Assembly: GCF_026712245.1 (NCBI RefSeq)
Contig: NZ_JAPPUY010000001.1
Coordinates: forward strand, 1,582,640-1,646,639
Direction of reading: 5' to 3'
Length of the DNA stretch: 64,000 bases
DNA from: Roseateles hydrophilus
Lineage (GTDB): Bacteria > Pseudomonadota > Gammaproteobacteria > Burkholderiales > Burkholderiaceae_C
The notes under the pieces are model-generated. The model saw only the letters and a list, made by a program, of their open reading frames with translations, was not told the origin of the DNA and ran no database searches. The position numbers and the translations under genes were made by a program. Each line of letters begins with the position of its first letter. Position 1 is the stretch's first letter. Positions 38,338 through 47,905 of the stretch are shown one piece after another.

Positions 38338-40164
38338 TCAACCGCCGCGTGCAGCGCGCTTGCGCTCGTTCTCGGACAGGTGGCGCTTGCGCAGGCGCAC
38401 CGACTTCGGCGTGATTTCCACCAGCTCGTCGTCATCGATGAAGTCCACGCCGTACTCCAGCGTCAGGTCGATGGGCGGCGTGATCTTGATCGCGTCTTCC
38501 TTGCCGGACACGCGGAAGTTGGTCAGCTGCTTGGTGCGCGTGGCGTTGACGACGAGGTCGTTGTCGCGGTTGTGGATGCCGACGATCATGCCTTCGTAGA
38601 CCGGATCGTTGGGCTTCACGAACATGCGGCCACGGTCGTCCAGCTTGCCCAGCGCATAGGTGAAGATCTCGCCGTCGTCCATCGAGATGAGCACGCCGTT
38701 CTTGCGGCCGCCGATGTCGCCCTTGTGGGCTTCGTAGCCGTCGAAGATCGACGAGATCAGGCCCGAGCCGCGCGTCAGGTTCATGAACTCGTTGGCGAAG
38801 CCGATCAGGCCACGCGCGGGGATGCGGTACTCCAGGCGCACGCGGCCGTTGCCGTCCGGCTCCATGTTGATCATCTCGCCCTTGCGCAGGCCCAGAGCCT
38901 GCATGACGCCGCCCTGGTGGGTTTCCTCGACGTCAGCCGTGACCATTTCCATCGGCTCGCTCTTCACGCCGTCGATGTCCTTGAACATCACGCGCGGCTT
39001 GGACACGGCCAGCTCGTAGCCTTCGCGGCGCATGTTTTCCAGCAGGATGGTCAGGTGCAGTTCACCGCGGCCGCAGACTTCGAAGATGCCGTCTTCGTCG
39101 GTCTCGGACACGCGCAGCGCCACGTTGTGCTGCAGCTCCTTCTGCAGGCGGTCCCAGATCTGGCGGCTGGTGACGTACTTGCCTTCGCGGCCAGCCAGCG
39201 GGCTGGTGTTCACGCAGAAGTTCATCGTCAGCGTCGGCTCGTCCACCTTCAGCATGGGCAGCGGCGTGGGGTTGGCCGGGTCGGTCACGGTCACGCCGAT
39301 GCCGATCTCCTCGATGCCGTTGATCAGCACGATGTTGCCCGGGCCGGCTTCGGTGACCTGCACGCGGTCCAGGCCGTGGAAGGTCAGCACCTGGTTGATG
39401 CGGCCGTTGACGGCCTTGCCGCCGGGGCCTTCCATCACGGTGACCTGCATGCCGGGCTTGATGGTGCCCTGGCTGATGCGGCCGACGCCGATGCGGCCGA
39501 CGAAGGTGGAGAAGTCCAGCGCCGAGATCTGCAGTTGCAACGGGGCGGACGCGTCACCCGACTGGGCGGGCACGTGCTTCAGCACGGTGTCGAACAGGGC
39601 CGACATGTCGGGGCCCCACTGCTCGCCAGGCGCGCCTTCGGTCAGCGAGGTCCAGCCGTTGATGCCGGAGGCGTAGACGACCGGGAAGTCCAGCTGCTCG
39701 TCGGTGGCGCCGAGGTTGGCGAACAGGTCGAAGGCTGCATTGATGACGGCATCGCACTTGGCGCCCGGCTTGTCCACCTTGTTCACCACGACGATGGGCT
39801 TCAGGCCCAGGGCCAGTGCCTTCTTCGTGACGAAGCGGGTCTGCGGCATCGGGCCTTCCTGGGCGTCGATCAGCAGCACCACGCCGTCCACCATGGACAG
39901 GGCACGCTCGACTTCACCGCCGAAGTCCGCGTGTCCGGGGGTGTCGACGATGTTGATGTGCGTGCCGCCCCAGCTGACCGCGCAGTTCTTGGCCAGGATG
40001 GTGATGCCGCGCTCGCGCTCGATGGCGTTGCTGTCCATGACGGTGTCGACGACCTTCTCGTGGTCGGCGAAGGTGCCGCTCTGACGCAGGAGCTGGTCCA
40101 CCATGGTGGTCTTGCCATGGTCAACGTGGGCAATGATGGCGATGTTGCGGATCGGGGTGGTCAT
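38338..40164 (-). CDS. typA: Translational GTPase TypA/BipA
   Basis: A 608-residue ribosome-binding GTPase of the EF-G superfamily. G1 is AHVDHGKTTMVDQLL (residues about 11-25), followed by RERGITI, DTPGHADFGGEVERAL (about 76-91) and NKVDKPGA (about 128-135). The C-terminal domain includes RGELHLTILLENMRREGYE and PARGLIGFANEF, conserved in TypA. It acts in 50S assembly and stress adaptation in other bacteria. It lies 24 bases after truB and belongs to the rimP-to-typA translation cluster. Confidence 0.97.
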   Translation of the reverse strand: MTTPIRNIAIIAHVDHGKTTMVDQLLRQSGTFADHEKVVDTVMDSNAIERERGITILAKNCAVSWGGTHINIVDTPGHADFGGEVERALSMVDGVVLLIDAQEGPMPQTRFVTKKALALGLKPIVVVNKVDKPGAKCDAVINAAFDLFANLGATDEQLDFPVVYASGINGWTSLTEGAPGEQWGPDMSALFDTVLKHVPAQSGDASAPLQLQISALDFSTFVGRIGVGRISQGTIKPGMQVTVMEGPGGKAVNGRINQVLTFHGLDRVQVTEAGPGNIVLINGIEEIGIGVTVTDPANPTPLPMLKVDEPTLTMNFCVNTSPLAGREGKYVTSRQIWDRLQKELQHNVALRVSETDEDGIFEVCGRGELHLTILLENMRREGYELAVSKPRVMFKDIDGVKSEPMEMVTADVEETHQGGVMQALGLRKGEMINMEPDGNGRVRLEYRIPARGLIGFANEFMNLTRGSGLISSIFDGYEAHKGDIGGRKNGVLISMDDGEIFTYALGKLDDRGRMFVKPNDPVYEGMIVGIHNRDNDLVVNATRTKQLTNFRVSGKEDAIKITPPIDLTLEYGVDFIDDDELVEITPKSVRLRKRHLSENERKRAARGG

Positions 40165-40188
40165 GGTGATGCTTCTAAGTAAACCGGA

Positions 40189-41181
40189 TCAGGCGGAAGC
40201 CCCGACGGGCCTCTCCAGCAAAGCCTGGACCTCCGGCGGGGTCAACAGGCGGTCGGCGATCAGCTCGCCAGCAGTGATGTGGGCGCTGCCCAGGAAGGCG
40301 CGCGGCTCAGGGCCGTAGACGCGCACGCGTTCGGCGTCCGGCGCCTCGACGCGGCGGCGCAGGCCGGACAGAAAACGCACGGCGTCAGGCATGTCCAGGC
40401 GCAGCTCGGGCGCGTCGGCCAGCAGGCAGTCGGGCGAGGTCAGCAGGCCGGCGCGTTGCTCGTCGGGCAGCGCCTCGATCTGGGCCAGCGTCACGGCGCC
40501 CGCGAGCGTCAGGCCGCCGGAGCCGGTGCGGCGCAGCGCCGCCAGCGACGCGCCCACGCCCAGCGCCGCGCCGATGTCTTCGGCCAGCGTGCGGATGTAG
40601 GTGCCTTTGGTGCAGCGAACGTCGAGCGTCACAGTGCCAGGGTGCATCGCAACGATGTCGATGGCATGAATCGTCACGCGACGACTCTTGCGTTCGATCT
40701 CGATGCCCTGGCGCGCGTACTCGTACAGCGCCTTGCCCTCGTGCTTGAGCGCCGAATACATCGGCGGCATCTGATCGATCTCGCCGACGAAGGCGCGGCT
40801 GGCCGCCTCGACTTGATCGCGGGTGATGTGATCGGCGTCCTGCCGCTCCAGCACCTCGCCTTCAGCATCGCCGGTGGTCGTGCGCACGCCCAGCGCCAGC
40901 GTGGCGAGGTAGCGCTTGTCGGCGTCCAGGCTGAGCTGGCTGAACTTGGTGGCGCCGCCAAAGCACAACGGCAGCAGGCCGGTGGCCAGCGGGTCCAGTG
41001 TGCCGGTGTGCCCAGCCTTCTCGGCACGCAGCAGCCACTTGGCCTTCTGCAGCGCGTCGTTGCTCGACAGGCCCAGCGGCTTGTCGAGCAACAACACGCC
41101 ATGCAGCGGGCGGCGCTGCACGCGCACCCGGGGCGGGCGCGCCGCTGCGGTGGGCTCGGCGTTGACGCCCGGCTCAGTCAT
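40189..41181 (-). CDS. truB: tRNA pseudouridine synthase B
   Basis: A 330-residue enzyme making pseudouridine 55 in the T-loop of tRNAs. Catalytic Asp lies in [15 protein letters not shown] (about 56-70), with later [20 protein letters not shown] and [15 protein letters not shown] (about 188-202). I chose ATG 41181 (MTEPGVN), which overlaps the rbfA stop by 8 bases; ATG 41199 would reach 26 bases into rbfA. The PUA-like C-terminal part is present, so the length is normal. Confidence 0.95.
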   Translation of the reverse strand: MTEPGVNAEPTAAARPPRVRVQRRPLHGVLLLDKPLGLSSNDALQKAKWLLRAEKAGHTGTLDPLATGLLPLCFGGATKFSQLSLDADKRYLATLALGVRTTTGDAEGEVLERQDADHITRDQVEAASRAFVGEIDQMPPMYSALKHEGKALYEYARQGIEIERKSRRVTIHAIDIVAMHPGTVTLDVRCTKGTYIRTLAEDIGAALGVGASLAALRRTGSGGLTLAGAVTLAQIEALPDEQRAGLLTSPDCLLADAPELRLDMPDAVRFLSGLRRRVEAPDAERVRVYGPEPRAFLGSAHITAGELIADRLLTPPEVQALLERPVGASA

Positions 41182-41557
41182 TCGTTTCCTCGCCGTCATC
41201 GGCCGCGCGCGTCGCGTTGGCCTTGCTGATCAGCGCACTCATCTCGGCCGCACGCTCGGTGGTGCGGTCGAACTGGAAGTGCAGCGTCGGCACGGTGTGG
41301 ATCTGCAAGCGCTTGAACAGGCCGTTGCGCAGGAAACCGGCGGCCTCGTTGAGCGCCTCCTGCGTCTCCTTCGGGTCGCCGATCAGCACCGAGAAGAACA
41401 CCTTGGCGTGGGCGTAGTCGGGCGTCACCTCGACGGCGCTGATGGTCGCCATGCCGATGCGCGGGTCCTTGAGCTCGCGGACAAGCTCGGCCAGATCGCG
41501 CTGGATCTGGTCGGCGACGCGAAAAGCTCGGTTGGGGATGGCGCGTTTGTGTCTCAT
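41174..41557 (-). CDS. rbfA: 30S ribosome-binding factor A
   Basis: A 127-residue KH-like protein needed for 16S rRNA 5' end maturation and 30S assembly in the cold. It begins [21 protein letters not shown] and has [31 protein letters not shown] typical of the family (in adjacent blocks). It has a CAGGAG ribosome-binding site 9 bases before the ATG, directly after a terminator-like hairpin that follows infB. Overlaps truB by 8 bases. Confidence 0.95.
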   Translation of the reverse strand: MRHKRAIPNRAFRVADQIQRDLAELVRELKDPRIGMATISAVEVTPDYAHAKVFFSVLIGDPKETQEALNEAAGFLRNGLFKRLQIHTVPTLHFQFDRTTERAAEMSALISKANATRAADDGEETND

Positions 41558-41570
41558 GGTGCGGTCTCCT

Positions 41571-41604
41571 GAAAGAACGAACCCCGCCCCGAGGGGCGGG
41601 GTTC
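41571..41604 (-). terminator. Terminator-like hairpin between infB and rbfA
   Basis: A 12-bp perfect stem (41579-41590 with 41593-41604) is followed on the minus strand by GTTCTTTC. It sits 18 bases after the infB stop and just before the rbfA ribosome-binding site. It may partially reduce rbfA-truB-typA expression. Confidence 0.55.
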
Positions 41605-41621
41605 ACCCTCAGTACGGAGGA

Positions 41622-44600
41622 TCAGAGGGTGCGGGCCACTTCCTTGATCTCGAAGAACTCCAGCTGATCACCTTCCTTGATGTCGTTGTAGTTCTTGAGC
41701 TTGATACCGCACTCGAAGCCTTCCTTGACCTCGCGCACGTCGTCCTTCTCGCGGCGAACCGACTCGACCTCACCGGTGTAGATGACCGTGTTGTCGCGCA
41801 GCAGGCGGAAGCGCGCGTTGCGACGCACCAGGCCACTGGTGACCATGGAGCCGGCCACCGTGCCGATCTTGGACGCGACGAACACGACGCGGATCTCGGC
41901 CGTGCCCAGCGCCTCTTCACGCTGCTCGGGCGCCAGCATGCCGGACATCGCCTTCGTCACATCGTCCACGGCGTCGTAGATGATGCTGTAGTAGCGCAGG
42001 TCCACGGCGTTGCCTTCGGCCAGCTTGCGCGCACCTGCATCGGCCCGCACGTTGAAGCCGATGATGACCGCCTTGGACGCGATGGCCAGGTTGACGTCGG
42101 ACTCGCTGATGCCACCGACCGCCGCGTGGACGATCTGCACCTTGACCTCGGCGTTGCTGAGCTTGAGCAGCGAGGCGGCCAGCGCTTCCTGCGAACCCTG
42201 CACGTCGGCCTTGACGATGAGGGGCAGCACCTGGGCCTGGCCCTCGCCCATCTCGTTGAACATGTTCTCGAGCTTGGCGGCCTGCTGCTTGGCCAGCTTG
42301 ACGTCGCGGTACTTGCCCTGACGGAAGGTCGCGACCTCGCGGGCGCGGCGCTCGTCGGACAGCACCATGAACTCGTCGCCGGCCTGCGGCACTTCCGTCA
42401 GACCCTGGATTTCCACCGGGATGGACGGGCCCGCCTCGGTGGTGGCCTTGCCGTCCTCGTCCAGCATGGCGCGCACGCGGCCATAGGTGGAACCGGCCAG
42501 CACGACGTCGCCGCGCTTGAGCGTGCCGCTCTGCACCAGCACCGTGGCCACCGGGCCGCGGCCCTTGTCCAGCTTGGCTTCGATGACCAGGCCCTTGGCC
42601 ATGGATTCCACCGGCGCCTTCAGTTCCAGCACTTCGGCCTGCAGCAGCACCTGCTCCAGCAGGTCGTCGATGCCCTGGCCGGTCTTGGACGACACGCCCA
42701 CGAACGGCGAATCACCGCCGAACTCTTCGGGCACCACTTCCTCGGCCACCAGCTCGCTCTTCACGCGCTCGGCGTTGGCATCGGGCTTGTCGATCTTGGT
42801 CATGGCCACCACGATGGGCACGCCAGCGGCCTTCGCGTGGTGGATGGCTTCCTTGGTCTGGGGCATGACGCCGTCATCGGCCGCACAGACCAGGATGACG
42901 ATGTCGGTCGCCTTGGCGCCACGAGCCCGCATGGCCGTGAAGGCCGCGTGACCCGGGGTGTCCAGGAAGGTGATCATGCCGCGCGGGGTTTCCACGTGGT
43001 ACGCACCGATGTGCTGCGTGATGCCGCCGGCTTCGCCCGCGGCCACACGGCTGCGGCGGATGTAGTCCAGCAGCGAGGTCTTGCCGTGGTCGACGTGACC
43101 CATGACGGTAACGACTGGCGCACGCGGCAGCGCTTCGTGCTGCTGCTCGGCAGCACTGCCCTCTTCTTCCAGGAAGGCGTCCGGATCGTCCAGCTTGGCA
43201 GCAAACGCCTTGTGGCCCATTTCCTCGACGAGGATCATGGCCGTTTCCTGATCCAGCTGCTGGTTGATGGTGACCATCTGGCCCAGCTTCATCAGCTGCT
43301 TGATGACCTCGGCCGCCTTGACGGACATCTTGTGGGCCAGGTCGGCGACCGAGATGGTCTCCGGCACATGGACCTCAATGGTCTGCTGTTCAACCGGCGG
43401 CGTGAAGCTGGACTGACCGTCCTCACGGCCACCGCGGCCACCGCGGCCACCGCGCGCCGGAGCGCGCCAGTTGCCACCGCCACCCGGGCGGCCGGCGCCA
43501 GCGGGGCCGGCGCCGATGGTCTTGAGGCCGCGCTTCTTGGCGGCATCGTCTGCCCAGCTGGACGACAGCTTCTCGGACTTGACCGACTTCTTGTCGCCCG
43601 GCTTGCCAGCGCCTGCGCTGGGAGCCGCCGTCGCCGGTGCCGGAGCGCCTGCCTTCTTGTGGATGGTGCCCTTGATGCCAGCGCCTTCGGCAGGCTTGGG
43701 CTCCTCGGGCTTCTTCGCGATGAGCACCTTCTTGGGCGCGTTCATCATCGCGCGGATCTTGGCGGCCTCTTCCTCAGCGGCCTTGCGGCGGCGGGCGAGA
43801 TCGTCTTGCTTCTGCTTTTCTTCGGCAGCGGCGTCGACAGCCTTCACCACACGCAGCGCGGGCTTGACGACTTCCGGAGCCGGGGCTGGCGCCACCGGTG
43901 CGGCCACCGCCTCGGGAGCCGGCGGTGCAGCAGCCACGACAGGCTCTGGCGCCGGCGCGGCCTTGGGTGCGCGCTTGGCAGCGGCCGCTCGGTTGATGGC
44001 AGCGGCCTCCGCAGCTGCCGCAGCAGCGCTGCGCTGGCGGGCCTCGGCCTGCTCGTCGGCAGACTTGCCGGCCGGCTTGGCCGCAGCGGCTGCAGCGGCA
44101 GCTGCCGCAGCCGCCGCAGCTTCCTCGGCAGCCTTCGCAGCAGCAGCCTCGGCAGCTGCTTGTTCAGCAGCACGGCGCGCTTCGGCGGCCTCGCGCGCAG
44201 CGCGCTCAGCCTCCTCACGCGCCTTCACCTTGGCTGCCAGTTCCTCTTCCTGGGCACGCAGCGCGGCTGCCTGGGCCTGGGCCTCTTCTTCGCGGCGCAG
44301 CAGCTCGGCATCGTCCGGCCCCGCCGTGGCCTCGTCGTCACGCTTGACGAAGGTACGCGTCTTCTTGACCTGGACCTGGATGGTGCGGGCCTTGCCGGAG
44401 GCATCGGCCTGCTTGATCTCGGTGGTCGACTTCTTGACCAGCGTGATCTTCTTGCGCTCGGCACCTGCGGTGCCGTGGGCGTTGCGGAGGTGGTCGAGCA
44501 GGCGTTCCTTGTCGGACTCGCTCAGCGAGTCATCGACGGAAGACTTCTTGACGCCCGCGGCTTGCAGCTGCTCCAGCAGCGTGCTCGCCGGCTTGCTCAG

Positions 44601-44636
44601 CTCGGCAGCGAATTGGGCGACGGTAGTCACGGCCAT
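41622..44636 (-). CDS. infB: Translation initiation factor IF-2
   Basis: A 1004-residue GTPase that brings initiator tRNA to the 30S subunit. The N-terminal IF2 domain (residues 1-50) is followed by an extended low-complexity region rich in Ala, Glu, Lys and Arg (about 60-300), then a Gly/Arg-rich block and a second IF2 N-terminal domain. The G domain has [15 protein letters not shown] (about 511-525), DTPGHAAF and TKIDKP. The C-terminal domains end [25 protein letters not shown]. Start is ATG 44636 ([13 protein letters not shown]); a short upstream ATG adds five residues. The long Ala-rich linker is common in this order. Confidence 0.97.
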   Translation of the reverse strand: MAVTTVAQFAAELSKPASTLLEQLQAAGVKKSSVDDSLSESDKERLLDHLRNAHGTAGAERKKITLVKKSTTEIKQADASGKARTIQVQVKKTRTFVKRDDEATAGPDDAELLRREEEAQAQAAALRAQEEELAAKVKAREEAERAAREAAEARRAAEQAAAEAAAAKAAEEAAAAAAAAAAAAAAKPAGKSADEQAEARQRSAAAAAAEAAAINRAAAAKRAPKAAPAPEPVVAAAPPAPEAVAAPVAPAPAPEVVKPALRVVKAVDAAAEEKQKQDDLARRRKAAEEEAAKIRAMMNAPKKVLIAKKPEEPKPAEGAGIKGTIHKKAGAPAPATAAPSAGAGKPGDKKSVKSEKLSSSWADDAAKKRGLKTIGAGPAGAGRPGGGGNWRAPARGGRGGRGGREDGQSSFTPPVEQQTIEVHVPETISVADLAHKMSVKAAEVIKQLMKLGQMVTINQQLDQETAMILVEEMGHKAFAAKLDDPDAFLEEEGSAAEQQHEALPRAPVVTVMGHVDHGKTSLLDYIRRSRVAAGEAGGITQHIGAYHVETPRGMITFLDTPGHAAFTAMRARGAKATDIVILVCAADDGVMPQTKEAIHHAKAAGVPIVVAMTKIDKPDANAERVKSELVAEEVVPEEFGGDSPFVGVSSKTGQGIDDLLEQVLLQAEVLELKAPVESMAKGLVIEAKLDKGRGPVATVLVQSGTLKRGDVVLAGSTYGRVRAMLDEDGKATTEAGPSIPVEIQGLTEVPQAGDEFMVLSDERRAREVATFRQGKYRDVKLAKQQAAKLENMFNEMGEGQAQVLPLIVKADVQGSQEALAASLLKLSNAEVKVQIVHAAVGGISESDVNLAIASKAVIIGFNVRADAGARKLAEGNAVDLRYYSIIYDAVDDVTKAMSGMLAPEQREEALGTAEIRVVFVASKIGTVAGSMVTSGLVRRNARFRLLRDNTVIYTGEVESVRREKDDVREVKEGFECGIKLKNYNDIKEGDQLEFFEIKEVARTL

Positions 44637-44683
44637 GTGGGGATCCTTCAAATTACTTTCGGTGCGGCGCGGTAGGTCGTTGA

Positions 44684-46162
44684 TCAGGCGTTGAACCAGT
44701 GTTCACGGGCCTTCATGATCAGCGCGCGCGCAGCGGCCTCGTCCATGCCGGACAGGTCGACCAACTCGTCCACGGCTAGGTCGGCCAGGTCGTCGCGGGT
44801 GTTGATGTCGCCAGCGGCCAACTTGGCCAGCAACTCGGGCGACACGCCTTCCAGGTCGCGCAGGTCCTGGGAGACTTCCTCGACCTTTTCTTCCTTGGCG
44901 ATTTCCATCGTCAGCAGCGCGTCCTTGGCACGGGTGCGCAGCTCGGTGACGGTGTCTTCGTCGAAGGCCTCGATCTCCAGCATTTCCTGCATGGGCACGT
45001 AGGCCACTTCTTCCAGGCTGGTGAAGCCTTCGGCGATCAGGATGTCGGCGACTTCCGCGTCCACGTCGAGCTTCTCGACGAACAGCGCACGGATGCTTTC
45101 GGTCTCCTGCTCCTGCTTGGCGGCAGATTCCTCGGCGGACATGATGTTGATGCGCCAGCCCGTCAGCTCAGACGCCAGGCGCACGTTCTGACCACCGCGG
45201 CCGATGGCGATGGCGAGGTTCTCCTCGTCCACGACCACGTCCATCGCGTGACGCTCTTCATCGACCACGATGGACTGCACATTGGCCGGGGCCAGGGCAC
45301 CGATGACGAACTGGGCCGGGTCCTCGCTCCACAGCACGATGTCCACGCGCTCACCGGCCAGCTCGGTCGTGACGCCGTTGACGCGCGAACCGCGCACGCC
45401 GACGCAGGTACCGATGGGGTCGACACGGCGGTCATGGCTGACGACGGCGATCTTGGCGCGGCTGCCGCTGTCGCGGGCGCAGCTCTTGATCTCCAGCAGG
45501 CCTTGCTCGATCTCCGGCACTTCCTGGGCGAAGAGTTCCTTCATGAACTCGGGCGCCGAGCGCGACAGCATGATCTGCGGGCCACGCTGCGTCGGGTCCA
45601 CGCCCAGGATGACGGCACGCACGCGGTCACCGGTGCGCAGGTTCTCTTTCGAGATCATCTCGCTGCGCTTGAGTCGGCCCTCCACGCGGCCGCTCTCGAC
45701 AATGATGTCGCCCTTGTCCAGACGCTTGACGGTGCCGACGAAGATCTTCTCGCCACGCGACATGAAGTCGTTCAGCAGCTGCTCGCGCTCCGCGTCGCGG
45801 ATCTTCTGCAGGATGACCTGCTTGGCGGCCTGCGCGCCGATGCGGCCGATGGGCACGGACTCGACAGGCTCCTCGATGTGGTCGTCCACCTCGATGTCGG
45901 CGATCTGCTCCTGCGCTTCGAACAGCAGGATCTCAGCGTCCGGGTTCTGCAGGCCGGCCTCGTTGGGCACGACATGCCAGCGGCGGAAGGTCTCGTACTC
46001 GCCCGAATCGCGATCCACGCTCACGCGGATGTCGGCTTCACCGCCGTAAATCTTCTTGGTGGCCGAGGCCAGCGCGGCTTCCACCGCACCGAACACGACA
46101 TCGCGCTCCACGCTCTTTTCGCGCGAGATCGCATCCACCAGCATCAACATTTCGCGGTTCAT
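44684..46162 (-). CDS. nusA: Transcription termination/antitermination protein NusA
   Basis: A 492-residue RNA polymerase elongation factor. Domains in order: N-terminal RNAP-binding domain (1-130), S1 (about 135-200), two KH domains (with [12 protein letters not shown] near 250 and [12 protein letters not shown] near 320) and two C-terminal acidic repeats (about 365-490), the beta/gammaproteobacterial form. NusA is autoregulated in E. coli. It overlaps rimP by four bases and is followed by infB after 47 bases. Confidence 0.97.
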   Translation of the reverse strand: MNREMLMLVDAISREKSVERDVVFGAVEAALASATKKIYGGEADIRVSVDRDSGEYETFRRWHVVPNEAGLQNPDAEILLFEAQEQIADIEVDDHIEEPVESVPIGRIGAQAAKQVILQKIRDAEREQLLNDFMSRGEKIFVGTVKRLDKGDIIVESGRVEGRLKRSEMISKENLRTGDRVRAVILGVDPTQRGPQIMLSRSAPEFMKELFAQEVPEIEQGLLEIKSCARDSGSRAKIAVVSHDRRVDPIGTCVGVRGSRVNGVTTELAGERVDIVLWSEDPAQFVIGALAPANVQSIVVDEERHAMDVVVDEENLAIAIGRGGQNVRLASELTGWRINIMSAEESAAKQEQETESIRALFVEKLDVDAEVADILIAEGFTSLEEVAYVPMQEMLEIEAFDEDTVTELRTRAKDALLTMEIAKEEKVEEVSQDLRDLEGVSPELLAKLAAGDINTRDDLADLAVDELVDLSGMDEAAARALIMKAREHWFNA

Positions 46163-46782
46163 TGCTTGAGACCTCCGTCAACCTTGTCTTGGCCGGGCGC
46201 CGCCTCGGTGGGCTCGCCCGCTTGTTTCTTCGCCGGTACTTTCTTCGGCTTGATGACGCCCCGCTGGCCGGGCTTTCTGTCAGGCGCCGGCTCGCCGCCG
46301 CGCCCCTTGAAACTGAACATCGGCACCAGACGCGCCTCACGCACCTCATCGAGCGTGAAGTCAAGCGCGTGCTCGGCACCGTCGACATCAAACACCAAGC
46401 GCCAGGCCTGGTCGCTCTGAGCAGCGGGCTGAGCACTCACGATGCCGCGGTACTTCTTGCGCCCCTGGAAAGGGGCCTTGAGCGTGATGTCGATTTCCTG
46501 ACCCGCAAAACGTGCGTAATGCCCGGCATTGCGCAGCGGCCGGTCCAAGCCCGGCGAGGACACCTCGAGCCGGCTGTAATCGAACGCCTCGACCTCCAGC
46601 ACGTACTGCAACTGGCGGGTCACCTTCTCGCAATCGTCCACCGTGATCAGCTCACCGGCATCCGCCTGGGCGGCCAGCTTGTCGATCGTCACGCGCAGCA
46701 AGCCGCCGGCACTGCGTTCGCAGTCCACGAGTTCGTAGCCGAGGCCGGCGACGGTGGTCTCAACAGCGGTTTGCCAACTCAT
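46159..46782 (-). CDS. rimP: Ribosome maturation factor RimP
   Basis: A 207-residue factor needed for 30S assembly. The N-terminal alpha/beta domain ([20 protein letters not shown], residues about 7-26) and the conserved [12 protein letters not shown] (about 72-83) are present. The C-terminal 50 residues are a Lys/Pro/Gly-rich tail ([15 protein letters not shown]) not found in E. coli RimP. Start ATG at 46782 (MSWQTAVE) matches the family; the frame is open upstream but into the leader. It heads the rimP-nusA-infB operon behind a strong promoter and a terminator-like leader. Confidence 0.94.
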   Translation of the reverse strand: MSWQTAVETTVAGLGYELVDCERSAGGLLRVTIDKLAAQADAGELITVDDCEKVTRQLQYVLEVEAFDYSRLEVSSPGLDRPLRNAGHYARFAGQEIDITLKAPFQGRKKYRGIVSAQPAAQSDQAWRLVFDVDGAEHALDFTLDEVREARLVPMFSFKGRGGEPAPDRKPGQRGVIKPKKVPAKKQAGEPTEAAPGQDKVDGGLKQ

Positions 46783-46826
46783 GCGTGAAATGCAGCCCTG
46801 ATCCGAAGCGAAGAAAAACGAAAAGC

Positions 46827-46877
46827 AAAAAAAATGGGCTGGATGAATCCGCCCACCTCTTTCACCAGATCCAGCCC
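46827..46877 (-). terminator. Terminator-like structure in the rimP operon leader
   Basis: On the minus strand a 9-bp stem (46869-46877 with 46836-46844) encloses 24 bases and is followed by A and then eight consecutive T (46834-46827). It sits about 45 bases before the rimP ATG and about 40 bases after the predicted transcript start, so it looks like a leader terminator or attenuator. Confidence 0.65.
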
Positions 46878-46923
46878 CGGGGGATATCGTCCGAGGCGGT
46901 TTGTTATTTCCAGTGAAGCTCGG

Positions 46924-46952
46924 ATTGTACTGTGCAAGCTCCATGCCGGCAA
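46924..46952 (-). promoter_or_regulatory. Sigma-70 type promoter of the rimP-nusA-infB operon
   Basis: TTGCCG (46952-46947) and TACAAT (46929-46924) are separated by exactly 17 bases on the minus strand. Transcription should start near 46917 and read through the terminator-like leader into rimP. It lies in the fabI-rimP divergent gap. Confidence 0.65.
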
Positions 46953-47011
46953 GCCGCCGCATCGGCGCATGCCAGAATCGAGGGCTGTTTGAGACCTCAC
47001 AGGAGACCAGA

Positions 47012-47794
47012 ATGGGCTTTCTCGCCGGCAAGCGGCTGCTGATCACGGGCGTGCTGTCCAATCGTTCCATCGCCTACGGCATTGCGCGCGCCTGCCACCG
47101 CGAAGGCGCCGAGCTGGCGTTCAGCTACCAGGGCGAGCGCTTCAAGGACCGCATCACCGAATTCGCCGCCGAATTCGGCTCCAAGCTGGTCTACGACTGC
47201 GATGTGACCAGCGACGAGCAGATGGAGGCCCTGTTCTCGCAACTGGGCGAGGTCTGGCCTGAGTTCGACGGCTTCGTGCATTCCATCGGCTTCGCGCCGC
47301 GTGACGCGATTGCAGGCAACTTCCTGGACGGCATGACGCGCGAGAACTTTCGCATCGCGCACGACATCTCCGCCTACAGCTTCCCGGCCATGGCCAAGCT
47401 GGCCGCCCCGCGCCTGCGTGCCGGCGCTTCGCTACTGACGCTGAGCTACCTCGGCGCCGAGCGCTTCGTGCCCAACTACAACACCATGGGCCTGGCCAAG
47501 GCCGCGCTGGAAGCCAGCGTTCGCTACCTCGCGTACGACCTAGGCGCCAAGGGCGTGCGCGTGAACGGCATTTCGGCCGGCCCCATCAAGACGCTGGCCG
47601 CATCGGGCATCAAGGACTTCGGCAAGCTGCTGAACCAGTTTGCATCCGCCGCGCCGATCCGCCGCAACGTGACCATTGAAGATGTGGGCAACGCCGCGGC
47701 GTTCCTGCTGTCCGACCTGGCCGGCGGCGTCAGCGCCGAGATCATGTACGTGGACGGCGGCTTCAGCCATGTGGCACTGGCCGGCGGCGAGTGA
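47012..47794 (+). CDS. fabI: Enoyl-[acyl-carrier-protein] reductase (NADH) FabI
   Basis: A 260-residue short-chain dehydrogenase-fold enzyme that reduces enoyl-ACP in the last step of fatty acid elongation. Motifs: [20 protein letters not shown] (about 6-25), FVHSIGFAP (about 90-98), [23 protein letters not shown] region with the Tyr-x6-Lys pair near 147-164. The start at 47012 follows AGGAGA. It is divergent from rimP and is followed by a strong terminator. Confidence 0.96.
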   Translation: MGFLAGKRLLITGVLSNRSIAYGIARACHREGAELAFSYQGERFKDRITEFAAEFGSKLVYDCDVTSDEQMEALFSQLGEVWPEFDGFVHSIGFAPRDAIAGNFLDGMTRENFRIAHDISAYSFPAMAKLAAPRLRAGASLLTLSYLGAERFVPNYNTMGLAKAALEASVRYLAYDLGAKGVRVNGISAGPIKTLAASGIKDFGKLLNQFASAAPIRRNVTIEDVGNAAAFLLSDLAGGVSAEIMYVDGGFSHVALAGGE

Positions 47795-47821
47795 CGAACA
47801 CAGGCTCAAGGCACCCAAAGC

Positions 47822-47848
47822 AAAGGGCCCCATCGGGGCCCTTTTTTC
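47822..47848. terminator. Bidirectional intrinsic terminator between fabI and the decarboxylase gene
   Basis: A 7-bp GC stem (47825-47831 with 47835-47841), 3-base loop and six T (47842-47847) on the plus strand. On the minus strand the same stem is followed by TTTGCTTT, so it can serve both convergent genes. Confidence 0.88.
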
Positions 47849-47905
47849 ATGGCGACAAGCGGGCTTGCGCGCAGGTTCGCATCCGCCCCACCCTCGCCTG
47901 CTGCA

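Noticed and set aside
38380..40182. Plus-strand open frame of 600 codons opposite typA
   Set aside because: Composition of an antisense frame; typA is clearly the real gene.
46901..46931. Possible fabI promoter (TTGTTA and TGTACT) overlapping the rimP promoter
   Set aside because: Spacer of 19 and weak matches; it is plausible but not supportable as a feature.
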